A stretch of DNA of 64,000 bases, from contig JAFYWX010000016.1 in assembly GCA_017546445.1 (NCBI GenBank), positions 1 to 64,000 of the forward strand, read 5' to 3'. The notes beneath the pieces are model-generated. The model was not told the origin of the DNA. It saw nothing but the letters and a program-made list of their open reading frames with translations, and ran no database searches. Origin of the DNA: Akkermansia sp. GTDB lineage: Bacteria; Verrucomicrobiota; Verrucomicrobiia; Verrucomicrobiales; Akkermansiaceae. Below are positions 8,169-17,604 of this stretch, piece by piece. A program made the position numbers and the translations under genes. Position 1 is the first letter of the stretch, and the number at the start of each line of letters is the position of its first letter.

Positions 8169-9320
8169 TCACTTTTTGGAAGAAGCCTTACGCACAGGCA
8201 CGGAAACCTCCGCACCCTCCAGCTTGATGCTGACAGAGCCATCCGTATCGTTAATCGAATCAAGCGTGGCCTTAAGCTCAGAGCCATCAGCCTTACCACC
8301 AGGAATCACGAAAGAAGCATACGGACGAGTCTCGATAACCCCCTCAGGCTTACCGACAAAGGGACCAGCCGTCACACGCATGGTAACAGTCGTATCGCTG
8401 ATACGGCGTCCCTTTTCGTTCGGCGTATCGTACTCATTCTTGTTGGTCTCAGGAGTCTTACTGCCGGCACGAATAATAAACTCGCGCTTCTGGGGGTCGG
8501 CGGTCACATTATCGCGCACCACCACCACGTTTTCCTTACTCATGCCGCCAAAGCTGGGGAACTCAGCCTTATCAAAACGGACAATCGTGAAACGCTTTAG
8601 TTTCTTACCGGGCAGGTCAAAGCTATCCCCGGGAGCGAGGTCCTTAATGATGGCAGCGGGAGTGAGGTCGGCATGCTTATTGAAAATACGCAGGGTGACC
8701 TTAGCCGGCGGCTGCGGGGCAATACCGAACATAGTATCAACCACAATAGTAGCACGGGCCACGCTCACCTTCACGAGCTCCAGTTTATTATTCTCACGGG
8801 AAGTCTGCACGAGGTCCGGATAGCTATTGGCAGCAGACGGGCAGGTCTTGGCATAGTATTCCTCCTCATTCGTGAAGCCGTCTTCATCGCTATCCAGCAC
8901 CCTGCCATCCGAGCGGCCGAGGGCATCTGCGATATTGTTTGCGATGAACCAGGTATTCGGGATTTCACCATGAATGCTGGGGGCAGCAGGGTCATAGATA
9001 TCAATCACGGTATTCTTCTTCTGGTCATCCAGCGTAATCTGCCAGAGCTCAGTAGAGAAGAACAGAGGAGCCAGGCGAGGCTGGCCGTTTATCTTGGCAC
9101 CTTCAGGTGCAGCATCGGCCACCGTGCGGTCGCGCTTCAGGCTTTCCTTCACCATATCAGCCTCCGCAGTGAGGGAGGAACCACCCTTGGTGGCACTGAT
9201 ATTTGTTTCGGGCGCCTCTACACGATCCATGTAGGTATATACACCCAGACCAGCCGCAGCAAAACCAAGAACAGCACCAGTAATGAGCGCCTTAATCCCA
9301 GGATTAGATTGTTCAGCCAT
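8169..9320 (-). CDS. Membrane-anchored pilus-locus protein (Amuc_1099 counterpart)
   Basis: No enzymatic function is recognisable. The 383-residue protein has a single N-terminal membrane segment (about 10-31) and is otherwise periplasmic. At about residues 142-155 it contains LDSDEDGFTNEEEY, an EF-hand or thrombospondin-type-3-like calcium-binding pattern with alternating Asp. By order (PilM-N, PilO-like, this gene, secretin) it occupies the slot of PilP, the lipoprotein that links the inner-membrane PilNO complex to the secretin in Proteobacteria. No sequence similarity to PilP is visible, so that role is inferred from position only. Spacing to its upstream neighbour is 25 bp. Confidence 0.75.
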   Translation of the reverse strand: MAEQSNPGIKALITGAVLGFAAAGLGVYTYMDRVEAPETNISATKGGSSLTAEADMVKESLKRDRTVADAAPEGAKINGQPRLAPLFFSTELWQITLDDQKKNTVIDIYDPAAPSIHGEIPNTWFIANNIADALGRSDGRVLDSDEDGFTNEEEYYAKTCPSAANSYPDLVQTSRENNKLELVKVSVARATIVVDTMFGIAPQPPAKVTLRIFNKHADLTPAAIIKDLAPGDSFDLPGKKLKRFTIVRFDKAEFPSFGGMSKENVVVVRDNVTADPQKREFIIRAGSKTPETNKNEYDTPNEKGRRISDTTVTMRVTAGPFVGKPEGVIETRPYASFVIPGGKADGSELKATLDSINDTDGSVSIKLEGAEVSVPVRKASSKK

Positions 9321-9345
9321 AATTCTAGTTTAAATTGTTTATGAG

Positions 9346-10272
9346 TTACTTGGTTTTACCAGGGGTGAAATAGAGCACCTGCATGGTCATGTGCACACGA
9401 ACCTTTTCATCCGGGGCACCGGTCTTGCGAACAGCCACCGAGCGGAAACCACCAGCAGCACTGTTCTCAGCAGAAGGAGTCTCGGCTCCCAGATCCTCGC
9501 CGGCAGCTGCAATTTCAGCAGGGGCAGTGTAGGCATCAATACCCGGCAGGTTGTCATTACCTTTCACAGCAATACCTGTAATGGTCAGGAAGAAATCCTT
9601 ATCATTCATGATACTGTTCAGCACCTTGGGCAAATCACCACGGGAAGCATCAAAGGCAAGCTCAAAACGCAGCGGGAAATAGGGCACAGCCTTGCGGCTG
9701 TTGGCCTTCAGGGATTCAGCAGCAGCCTCAGGCAGCGGGGCGCAGTACACCTTCTCCAGAGAGGGAGCACCAGCCTCCAGAATATACTCTGCCACGCGGG
9801 TAACTGCCTTGAGCTGGAAGCTGCGGAACGGCACGTCATCCGCCACGGGAGCAGCATTCTTGAAAGAAGCCAGGCCCAGATTCTCTGCAGGGCCAGCCAC
9901 GCGGGAGCCCTGAGAAGCAGCCAGATTCTTCACCTTGTTGATAGAATCCCGCAGTTCATTCTGGAAATCCTGGGCAGAAATTTTCTTACCATCGCCCCAG
10001 CAGAAGGAAGCATAGCGGTTCAGCTCAGCCTGCAGATCCTTGTTGACATCGGAAACCTGGGAGAACGCAGCCTTGATTTCCTTCAGATTCTGCTTGGTAG
10101 GAGCCAGTTCCTGGCCATCATAACCGGCAAAACGATCATTGATTTCTGCAATCTTAGCCTTATTGTCCGCAAGTTCCTGGCTCTTGCCATAGCCGTAGAA
10201 CATAATGCCGCCAAATGCCAGTGCAAAAACGGCAGAGAGAGCGACAACTCGCTTATTTTCACTTATATTCAT
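9346..10272 (-). CDS. Amuc_1100-like pilus-locus protein (PilO-like position)
   Basis: Counterpart of the Akkermansia surface protein Amuc_1100, which is reported to signal through host TLR2. The 308-residue product has an N-terminal membrane segment (about 8-28), then a helical stretch with the locally conserved ELNRYA and FQNELRDSI patterns. A mixed alpha/beta region follows with FQLKAV and PLRFELAFDASRGDLPKVLNSI. The C-terminal part is rich in Ala and Glu. Similarity to the A. muciniphila protein as I remember it is clear in layout and short motifs but the sequence is strongly diverged. Its place directly after the PilM-PilN fusion is that of PilO. Host signalling by this version is not shown by the sequence. 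Confidence 0.8.
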   Translation of the reverse strand: MNISENKRVVALSAVFALAFGGIMFYGYGKSQELADNKAKIAEINDRFAGYDGQELAPTKQNLKEIKAAFSQVSDVNKDLQAELNRYASFCWGDGKKISAQDFQNELRDSINKVKNLAASQGSRVAGPAENLGLASFKNAAPVADDVPFRSFQLKAVTRVAEYILEAGAPSLEKVYCAPLPEAAAESLKANSRKAVPYFPLRFELAFDASRGDLPKVLNSIMNDKDFFLTITGIAVKGNDNLPGIDAYTAPAEIAAAGEDLGAETPSAENSAAGGFRSVAVRKTGAPDEKVRVHMTMQVLYFTPGKTK

Positions 10273-10299
10273 CTTGAAATGTAAAATTGAGAGTTAATA

Positions 10300-12168
10300 T
10301 CACTTCTTACCTTCACTCTGCTCAGGAATCTCAATGGGAGTCTTCAGCGGCATCACCATCATAAACTTCTCCACGTAATCCGGAAGCTTACCCTTAGCAG
10401 CCTTGCTATCAATGAACTGGAAGTAGTGGTTCAGATTACTCTGCACCTTGCCATTCTCATAGGAGAAGAGAGAATCGGCGCTGCGTTCATCGAAGTTCTG
10501 GGCCACAAGGTTATAGATGGCATCGCGCTGGGCAAGGCCATCGCTGCCAGGGCGCTTAATGGTGAAACCGCTCACATAGATTGCCGTCACCTTGGGAGCC
10601 TTGTTACGCTTGCGCACGTCCACCTCATCCGGAGCAGCATTCATGGCCGACTCACTGGAATTGGAACGGCTGCGATTCATATCAATCAGCTTGGTACCCT
10701 TCACATCTGCAGCATCAGTCAGGGAGTTAGCCTCCACATCATAATTGATAAGCGGAGAGAACTCATTGAACCAGAACTTAATGGAAGCGGCCTTCTGGCT
10801 GAGCTGCTTAAGCACATCAACATAGGCAGAACGCATGGTATACAGATCTGCGAACTTAGCAATCTGCCCCATTTCGTTCTTATACTTCTGCTCCACATTG
10901 GAAATCTGGTCGTTAAGCTGAGCGACACTGGAATCCACCCTGGCAGCCTTTGCCAGCATAGCAGCAGATTCACTGGCCTTCATGGTAGCTATGCCGGCAT
11001 AGGCACCAGCGCCAGCAAGAGCCAGCACACCGGCGATTGCCACCATGGGCAGCAACTTCTTCTCTGCACGGTCCTTACCCACGCTGGTGGGAACCAGGTC
11101 GATATTGAACTCACCCGTGCCGGAACCGGTGATAGCAGCACCCACAATCGGGCCCAGGCAAAGAGCATCCTGCTCCAGCTCAGCCTCATCCACCTTGGGG
11201 CCTACAGAGAGCACCTCGACAGGGTTAAGATACTCCACCGGAATATTCAGAGCAGACTCCAGGAACTCCAGGGCAAACGGGAGACGGGCACCACCACCGC
11301 AGATGTACACCTTGGTGGGAGGATTGCCCTTATACTGGGCACGGTAGTGATTGATTGTGCGCTGCACCTCAGAGCTGAGGCGGCTCATAGCCGTGCGAAT
11401 CGTGGTGGCAAGGGCGGCTTCCTGCTCACTCATGGAGTCAGTATACCCGTTGCCAAGAGAAACAACACCCTCCTCAATCTTGAATTTTTCAGCATCGCGG
11501 AAGCTCATATTGAACTCACGGGCAATGCTGTTGGTGATAAAAGCACCGGCGGCCGTCACAGAACGGGTAAAGAAGCGCCCAGCCTCGGCAAAGATGATAT
11601 CGGTAGTCTTGGCACCGATGTCAAGCAGCATCACAGGCTCCTCTTCCTCATAGTTTGCGCGGAATGCATTATAGAGCGAAGTAATGGCGCAATCCACGCT
11701 GCGGGTCTTCAGCGGAGCTGCCTCCACCTGAGAATTCAGACCATCAAGAACATCCTTCTTGATAGCTACAAGCAGCACCTCGCGCTCGCCTTCCTCGCGG
11801 TCAGCCAGCTCCTGGTAGGAGTAGATGATATCCTCCAGCGGGAAAGGTATATGCTGTTGAGCCTCATAGCCCACCTGCTCTGCGATATTGTCCATATCGA
11901 TAGCGGGGAGCTTGATAAAGCGCATGAATACCTGCTGGCCGGATACCACGTTGCGCACTTCACTGCCGCGCACCTTGAGTTCCTGCACCATTTCGGCAAT
12001 GGCACTGCCAACGTATTCCATGCGCATGCCTTCCTCAACCGGATCCAGCAGGATATCCCTGCGGGCATAACGCGAAAGCGCGAAACCGCGTCCGGCCGGG
12101 GTAAAGACGCCCATTGTGACGCTCTGAGAGCCAATCTCAAGGGCTACTGTTGTCTTGTAGTCAGCCAT
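10300..12168 (-). CDS. pilM: PilM-PilN fusion protein (Amuc_1101 counterpart)
   Basis: Predicted inner-membrane and cytoplasmic platform protein of a type IV pilus-type machine. Residues 1-350 form an actin-like PilM ATPase domain: phosphate-1 segment VALEIGSQSV near residue 8, the QHIPFPLEDI stretch typical of PilM near 105, phosphate-2 LLDIGAKTTDI near 181 and the adenosine loop YICGGGARLP near 288. The protein then continues with FNIDLVPTS (about 354), which resembles the PilN N-terminal motif that docks into PilM. A membrane segment (about 373-395), a coiled coil and a periplasmic domain follow. At 622 residues it is nearly twice the length of PilM alone, so pilM and pilN appear fused. 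It is followed by the PilO-like gene after 27 bp. Confidence 0.87.
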   Translation of the reverse strand: MADYKTTVALEIGSQSVTMGVFTPAGRGFALSRYARRDILLDPVEEGMRMEYVGSAIAEMVQELKVRGSEVRNVVSGQQVFMRFIKLPAIDMDNIAEQVGYEAQQHIPFPLEDIIYSYQELADREEGEREVLLVAIKKDVLDGLNSQVEAAPLKTRSVDCAITSLYNAFRANYEEEEPVMLLDIGAKTTDIIFAEAGRFFTRSVTAAGAFITNSIAREFNMSFRDAEKFKIEEGVVSLGNGYTDSMSEQEAALATTIRTAMSRLSSEVQRTINHYRAQYKGNPPTKVYICGGGARLPFALEFLESALNIPVEYLNPVEVLSVGPKVDEAELEQDALCLGPIVGAAITGSGTGEFNIDLVPTSVGKDRAEKKLLPMVAIAGVLALAGAGAYAGIATMKASESAAMLAKAARVDSSVAQLNDQISNVEQKYKNEMGQIAKFADLYTMRSAYVDVLKQLSQKAASIKFWFNEFSPLINYDVEANSLTDAADVKGTKLIDMNRSRSNSSESAMNAAPDEVDVRKRNKAPKVTAIYVSGFTIKRPGSDGLAQRDAIYNLVAQNFDERSADSLFSYENGKVQSNLNHYFQFIDSKAAKGKLPDYVEKFMMVMPLKTPIEIPEQSEGKK

Positions 12169-12225
12169 ATGTAGTTAGTTATAAGTTAAAAATCGAGAAG
12201 GTGAACATAGCCGAAGCCTCGCGTA

Positions 12226-13101
12226 TTACTTATTGCGGCGCTTCTTGTTCTTCTTGGAGGAGCCAGTCTGGACTTCAGAATCTGCAGGGGTATCCGGCGT
12301 CGCGGCAGGCTCTTTAGCAGAGCTGGGGGTGTAACCCGTCGAGTCCCCGGAACCAGTGGGAGAATAGGAAGCGGGAGCATCTGCAGTGCCATACATGGGA
12401 GAAGTGGCCGGGAAGGTCGGGGCATAGAACGGGGCAAAGGGAGTCTCAGAGATGGCGCGCAACTGCACGCCGATACCGTTCTTGTCTTCCTTCTTCCACC
12501 AGCCGGCCTTGAGTCGGTTCTTCATCTTCTTGTTCACCAGCACGTCAACCTCGGTATCGGGCTTGACGCAATCTGCCCCCTTGAACTTGAACTCCACGGC
12601 CACAGCTGCAAGCTTGCCGGCCAGGTCCACCTTATCAACCTTGCTGGTGCCGGCACCACAGATGCGAGCAGCATCGGAGGGAGAAATGAACACAGCAGCC
12701 TGCACATTCTTATTCTCACTCTCGCCGGGCTTGGGAGTCAGGGGAATATTCACATAGGTGATTTCCTTATCCAGCATGATGAGCTTCTCACTATCCTTAC
12801 CCCCCACGGCAAATACCAGATAGGCGTGCACCTTAAGCTCATCCACATACAACGGCATCTTATCCGCCTCACGGCAACGCCCCAGCAGGGTGTACGGAAT
12901 ACGCACATAATGCCAGGCAGGGTTTATTGCCTTACCGGAATCCTTAGTTGCAAAATATTCAGCACGAGGAACCACCTGCTCCACCTGCGCATCATTCGGC
13001 TTCAGCGTAAGCAGAGCCTGCGCATAATCAGCACTGGTGGCAGCAGCCTCAGGCAGGCCGCAGAGTGCAGCCACAGCAATGGGGAGAAAAAGACGTTTCA
13101 T
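12226..13101 (-). CDS. Exported pilus-locus protein (Amuc_1102 counterpart)
   Basis: First gene of the pilus-type operon. The 291-residue product has a signal peptide (MKRLFLPIAVAALCGLPEAAA) and a globular domain up to about residue 215. The C-terminal tail is low-complexity, rich in Pro, Ser and Thr, and ends in a very basic run (SSKKNKKRRNK). The Akkermansia counterpart is assigned to the same locus and its function is not settled. No catalytic motif is visible. The basic tail may contact nucleic acid, peptidoglycan or acidic surface polymers; this is a guess. It is separated from the divergent lgt gene by 178 bp that must hold the operon's promoter, which I could not define convincingly. 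Confidence 0.75.
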   Translation of the reverse strand: MKRLFLPIAVAALCGLPEAAATSADYAQALLTLKPNDAQVEQVVPRAEYFATKDSGKAINPAWHYVRIPYTLLGRCREADKMPLYVDELKVHAYLVFAVGGKDSEKLIMLDKEITYVNIPLTPKPGESENKNVQAAVFISPSDAARICGAGTSKVDKVDLAGKLAAVAVEFKFKGADCVKPDTEVDVLVNKKMKNRLKAGWWKKEDKNGIGVQLRAISETPFAPFYAPTFPATSPMYGTADAPASYSPTGSGDSTGYTPSSAKEPAATPDTPADSEVQTGSSKKNKKRRNK

Positions 13102-13239
13102 GATTCAGATAAAAACAAATGTGTGCTATACTTATACACAATACTCCCTCACTTGGCGAGAAGAAACTTCATTATGCCCCAAATTTTTGAAAGAAAAGCA
13201 TTCGTAGTATCGCTCGCGCGCGCATGAACACTTTTTAAC

Positions 13240-13269
13240 TTGTTTCCCTACCCCTCTCTATGTTATAAG
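13240..13269 (+). promoter_or_regulatory. Promoter of lgt
   Basis: TTGTTT (13240-13245), 18-bp spacer, TATAAG (13264-13269). The ATG of lgt begins only 10 nt after the -10 box, so the transcript may be leaderless. Confidence 0.6.
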
Positions 13270-13279
13270 CTTGCTTGTC

Positions 13280-14284
13280 ATGCCTGCATTAGCCACCTAC
13301 ATTCACCATCTGAATCCCATCATCTTCGACATTCCCGGCACACCGCTGGCCTTCCGCTGGTATGGGCTCGCCTATGTGGGAGGCTTTATTCTGGGCTACA
13401 TGGTGCTGAACATGCTCTCCCGAAAACAGCTTTACTGCATCACGCCGCAAAAGCTGGGCGATTTCGTAACCCTCATCTGCATTGCAGGTGTACTCATCGG
13501 CGGGCGCCTGGGAGAATTCTTCTTCTACTGGTTGCCAGAGCATGGGTGGAGCGGACTCTGCGCCGACCCCACCTGGGTATTCCGGGTCTGGGAGGGCGGC
13601 ATGGCCTCCCACGGCGGCATCCTCTGCGTTATCCTGACCTGCATGTGGTACGCCTGGCGAAACAAATTCACCACAGCTCAGGTTCTGGACGGCGTAGCCA
13701 TCGCCTGCCCCATCGGCCTCTTTTTCGGGCGCGTGGCCAATTTCATCAACGGCGAGCTCTACGGCCGCATCACCAGCGCCACCAATCCGCTGGCCATGAA
13801 ATTCCCCCAGGAGATTTTTGAGCTTACCCCGCCGCAGCAGATTCAGGCAATAGTTGCCGTGGAGCACGCCGCAGGAAACCGCTTCAACTCCCTGGCATTA
13901 CCCAATGAAAGTTTCTTCGACACCCTGACCCGCCTCTGCCGGGAGAATGACGCCGCGCGCGAAGCTCTGGGGCAATACCTGAACCCGCGCTACCCTTCCC
14001 AGCTTTTTGAAGCCTTTGGCGAGGGGCTGCTCATCTTCATCGTGCTCATCTCCATCCGCCTGCTCTGGAAAAAGGCTCCTGCAGGTCTCTTCTCTGCCCT
14101 GTTTGCGTTCCTGTACGCAACTGCCCGCATCATCTGCGAATGTTTCAAGCAGCCGGATGCCGCTGTGTGGCACGGCATCACCCAGGGGCAACTTCTCTCC
14201 ATCCTCATTGCTGCTATTGGAGTTCCCTTCCTCTGCCTCGCTATCTCCCAGTACAAAAAAGAAAAAAAATCTACAAATTTATAA
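13280..14284 (+). CDS. lgt: Prolipoprotein diacylglyceryl transferase
   Basis: Integral inner-membrane enzyme that moves diacylglycerol from phosphatidylglycerol to the lipobox cysteine, the first step of lipoprotein maturation. The family signature appears as GRVANFINGELYGR (about 150-163), the position-2 Gly being Ala here, and the conserved SHGG lies near residue 110. At 334 residues it is somewhat long because of an insertion of about 40-50 residues near 190-240. ATG at 13280 is preferred over an in-frame TTG at 13271, which falls almost at the predicted transcription start. Many lipoproteins encoded in this window (for example those at 21170, 36535, 38346, 40074 and 43046) are its likely substrates. 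Confidence 0.95.
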   Translation: MPALATYIHHLNPIIFDIPGTPLAFRWYGLAYVGGFILGYMVLNMLSRKQLYCITPQKLGDFVTLICIAGVLIGGRLGEFFFYWLPEHGWSGLCADPTWVFRVWEGGMASHGGILCVILTCMWYAWRNKFTTAQVLDGVAIACPIGLFFGRVANFINGELYGRITSATNPLAMKFPQEIFELTPPQQIQAIVAVEHAAGNRFNSLALPNESFFDTLTRLCRENDAAREALGQYLNPRYPSQLFEAFGEGLLIFIVLISIRLLWKKAPAGLFSALFAFLYATARIICECFKQPDAAVWHGITQGQLLSILIAAIGVPFLCLAISQYKKEKKSTNL

Positions 14285-14292
14285 AAAAAGAC

Positions 14293-14321
14293 TTGCAATC
14301 TGCTTCAAGATTGTGTAAATT
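14293..14321 (+). promoter_or_regulatory. Promoter of the tRNA-Tyr/tRNA-Val pair
   Basis: TTGCAA (14293-14298), 17-bp spacer, TAAATT (14316-14321), about 40 nt before tRNA-Tyr. The promoter of tRNA-Leu at 46181 has the same -35 and nearly the same -10. Confidence 0.7.
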
Positions 14322-14361
14322 GTCGTCGCACACCGTCTCCGCGGTCTGCAAAACAACAAAT

Positions 14362-14444
14362 GGGTAGGTTCCCGAGCGGTCAAAGGGGGCAGACTGTAAA
14401 TCTGCTATCGTACGATTTCGATGGTTCGAATCCATCCCTGCCCA
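14362..14444 (+). tRNA. tRNA-Tyr (GUA)
   Basis: An 83-nt class II tRNA. Acceptor stem GGGTAGG with CCTGCCC and discriminator A; anticodon stem-loop CAGACTGTAAATCTG gives anticodon GTA. A long variable arm precedes the T arm GGTTCGAATCC. No encoded CCA. Confidence 0.95.
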
Positions 14445-14453
14445 GTTCCTGAT

Positions 14454-14526
14454 GCGGGAGTAGCTCAGTTGGTAGAGCAACACCTTGACATGGTGGAGGT
14501 CGTAGGTTCAAGTCCTATCTCTCGTA
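14454..14526 (+). tRNA. tRNA-Val (GAC)
   Basis: A 73-nt cloverleaf, 9 nt after tRNA-Tyr. Acceptor stem GCGGGAG with CTCTCGT (two G-U pairs), D arm TAGCTCAGTTGGTAGAGCA, anticodon loop TTGACAT giving GAC, T arm GGTTCAAGTCC. The first anticodon-stem pair looks mismatched (A-G), which is slightly unusual. Confidence 0.92.
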
Positions 14527-14549
14527 CTCCCAATCCCCCCCCAATTAGA

Positions 14550-14586
14550 AAAGCCCCGGTTTCAAATGGAAATCGGGGCTTTCTGA
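14550..14586 (+). terminator. Terminator after the tRNA pair
   Basis: Fourteen-base-pair stem (AAAGCCCCGGTTTC with GAAATCGGGGCTTT) and 5-nt loop, followed by a T-rich stretch. Confidence 0.85.
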
Positions 14587-14595
14587 TTTTTCTAC

Positions 14596-14624
14596 TTGCC
14601 ATTTTGAGCATTAGGGGTTAAAAT
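14596..14624 (+). promoter_or_regulatory. Promoter of the aldolase gene
   Basis: TTGCCA (14596-14601), 17-bp spacer, TAAAAT (14619-14624). It predicts a 5' leader of about 55 nt before the ATG at 14687. Confidence 0.65.
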
Positions 14625-14686
14625 ACGCGCGTGCAGAGCACGCACCCCGCGTGCTCCTGATAATTCCAACCAACAAAACAAGTACC

Positions 14687-15712
<1,026 letters not shown>

Positions 15713-15741
15713 GCTCAGGCTTAGTTCCCAACCTTTCAAGA

Positions 15742-15771
15742 AGCCCCCGCACCACGCGGGGGCTTTTTTTT
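15742..15771 (+). terminator. Terminator of the aldolase gene
   Basis: Nine-base-pair G+C-rich stem (AGCCCCCGC with GCGGGGGCT) and a run of T residues, about 30 bp after the stop codon. Confidence 0.9.
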
Positions 15772-15831
15772 GTGCCCGTTTCCCGGGAATTAAAAACATA
15801 ACAAAATACATTTCCCGGCTAACGGATATGC

Positions 15832-15860
15832 TTGACATGCAAGCCTCAAAAGCGTAAGAT
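15832..15860 (+). promoter_or_regulatory. Promoter of the sodium symporter cluster
   Basis: Consensus-like boxes TTGACA (15832-15837) and TAAGAT (15855-15860) with a 17-bp spacer, 24 nt before the GTG start. It is the only convincing promoter upstream of the three transporters, so all may be cotranscribed. Confidence 0.75.
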
Positions 15861-15884
15861 GAATCACCTTCACTTTTTCACACC

Positions 15885-17600
15885 GTGAGCAATAACAAAC
15901 AAGAACTCTGGACCTCCAACCTCGGAGCTGTGCTGGCCGTGGCCGGCAGCGCAATTGGCTTCGGTAACTTCCTGCGTTTCCCCGGGCTGGCAGCCCAGTA
16001 CGGCGGCGGCGCATTCATGATTGCCTATTTCGTGGCCTTCCTGCTGCTGGGCATTCCGCTCAGCTGGGTGGAATGGGCCATCGGCCGCAAGGGCGGCTCA
16101 CTGGGCGCCCACTCCTCCGCTTCCGCGTTCCTGGTCATCACGCGCCAGAGCCGCTGGAAGTACCTGGGTCTTGCCGGCGTACTTACCCCGCTGGCCATCA
16201 CCATGTACTACATGACCCTGGAAGGCTGGACCCTCGGCTACGCCTGGCACACTATGATGGGTGACCTCAATTTCGCCACCAGCGAGGAATACGGCAACTT
16301 CTTCGGTAATTTCGTGGGTCTGGCCGGCAACGGCAGCGTATTCACGGGCGATAGCAGCATGATTATCTTCTTCTCCATCGCCGTGGTGTGCAATTTCTGG
16401 CTCATTTACCGCGGTGTGAACAAGGGCATCGAGTGGTTCTGCAAGTGGAGCATGCCGGTGCTCGTCATCACTGCTGTGATTATTCTGGTACGCGTGCTCA
16501 CCATGGGCACCCCGGATGCCGCCCACCCCGACCGCAACGTGGCCCAGGGCCTGGGTTACATGTGGAACCCGAACAAGATTATGCTCGTGGCAGGTGATAA
16601 GGAGGTGGACATGGTGCCCGCCTACGCCACCCCGGAGGAAAAGGCCGCCCAGATTGAGCGCCTGACCAGGGAATACCCCGAGCAGGAAATCAAGGAGAAG
16701 CCCATCACCCTGATTCAGGGCCTCATGAACCCTGATTTGTGGATTACCGCCGCCGGCCAGGTGTTCTACTCCGTATCCATCGGTTTCGGTATCGTCTGTA
16801 CCTATGCAAGTTACGTTGAGCGCCGCAAGGATATCGCCCTCTCCTCCCTCACCGCCAATGCTGCCAATGAAGTGGCAGAAGTGGGTCTGGCAGGCATGAT
16901 GATTATCCCCGCAGCCGTGGCTCTGCTGGGTGTGGTGGCCGCCGCCGGTACCAGCACCTTCGGTCTGGGCTTCAACGTGCTGCCCCAGGTGTTCGCCAGC
17001 ATGCCCGGCGGCCAGATTTTCGGCACGCTGTTCTTCTTCCTGCTCTCCATTGCCGCCATCACCAGCGCCATCTCCATTCTGCAGCCCTCTGTGGCCTTCA
17101 TCGAGGAGTTCTGGAACCTGCGCCGCATCCAGAGCGTGACGCTCATCGCCCTTCTGCTTATCGTTGGCTCTCTGCTTGTTGTATGGTTTACCGGCGATGG
17201 GCTCATTGCTTTAGACACCCTCGATTTCTGGATGGGCACCATGAGCCTCTACATCAGCTCCGCCTCCTTCCTCATCGTGTTCCGCGTGTGGGGTACCAAT
17301 AAAGGCCTGGCCGAGCTCCGCTGCGGCGCCCGCATGCGCATTCCTCGCTTCATCGGCTTCATTATCAACTGGATAACGCCTGGCATCATGATTTTCATCT
17401 TCGCCTCCTGGCTGTACCAGAACCTCTTTGTGAAGCAGAGCTACCACATCACCAACATTCTGGAAGGCAAGCTGGGTGCCATCATTCCGCTCATCTGGGT
17501 GGCTCTGGTGCTCCTCTTCTTCTGCTTCGTAGCCCACACCTCCAACCGCTTCCACAAGACCGGCGCCGAGGAACAGAAAGACCGCCTTCCCTTCTCCTGA
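15885..17600 (+). CDS. Neurotransmitter:sodium symporter (NSS) family transporter, copy 1
   Basis: Na+-coupled inner-membrane transporter with the LeuT fold, probably importing an amino acid. TM1 carries the Na+ and substrate-site motif AGSAIGFGNFLRFPGLAAQYGGGAF interrupted here for length: GNFLRFP is the core, followed by WVEWAIGRKGG. TM6-8 motifs are also clear (AAGQVFYSVSIGFG, TYASYVERRKDIALSS, FGLGFNVLPQVF). Length is 571 residues, longer than LeuT partly through an insertion of about 60 residues before TM6. It starts with GTG 24 nt after a good promoter. Two close paralogues follow at 4-bp and 24-bp spacing. The substrate is not determinable from sequence. Confidence 0.93.
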   Translation: MSNNKQELWTSNLGAVLAVAGSAIGFGNFLRFPGLAAQYGGGAFMIAYFVAFLLLGIPLSWVEWAIGRKGGSLGAHSSASAFLVITRQSRWKYLGLAGVLTPLAITMYYMTLEGWTLGYAWHTMMGDLNFATSEEYGNFFGNFVGLAGNGSVFTGDSSMIIFFSIAVVCNFWLIYRGVNKGIEWFCKWSMPVLVITAVIILVRVLTMGTPDAAHPDRNVAQGLGYMWNPNKIMLVAGDKEVDMVPAYATPEEKAAQIERLTREYPEQEIKEKPITLIQGLMNPDLWITAAGQVFYSVSIGFGIVCTYASYVERRKDIALSSLTANAANEVAEVGLAGMMIIPAAVALLGVVAAAGTSTFGLGFNVLPQVFASMPGGQIFGTLFFFLLSIAAITSAISILQPSVAFIEEFWNLRRIQSVTLIALLLIVGSLLVVWFTGDGLIALDTLDFWMGTMSLYISSASFLIVFRVWGTNKGLAELRCGARMRIPRFIGFIINWITPGIMIFIFASWLYQNLFVKQSYHITNILEGKLGAIIPLIWVALVLLFFCFVAHTSNRFHKTGAEEQKDRLPFS

Positions 17601-17604
17601 TACC

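Noticed and set aside
13102..13239. Promoter for the pilus-type operon
   Set aside because: TATAAG- and TATAGC-like boxes exist on the minus strand, but none has a -35 at acceptable spacing, so no site is reported.
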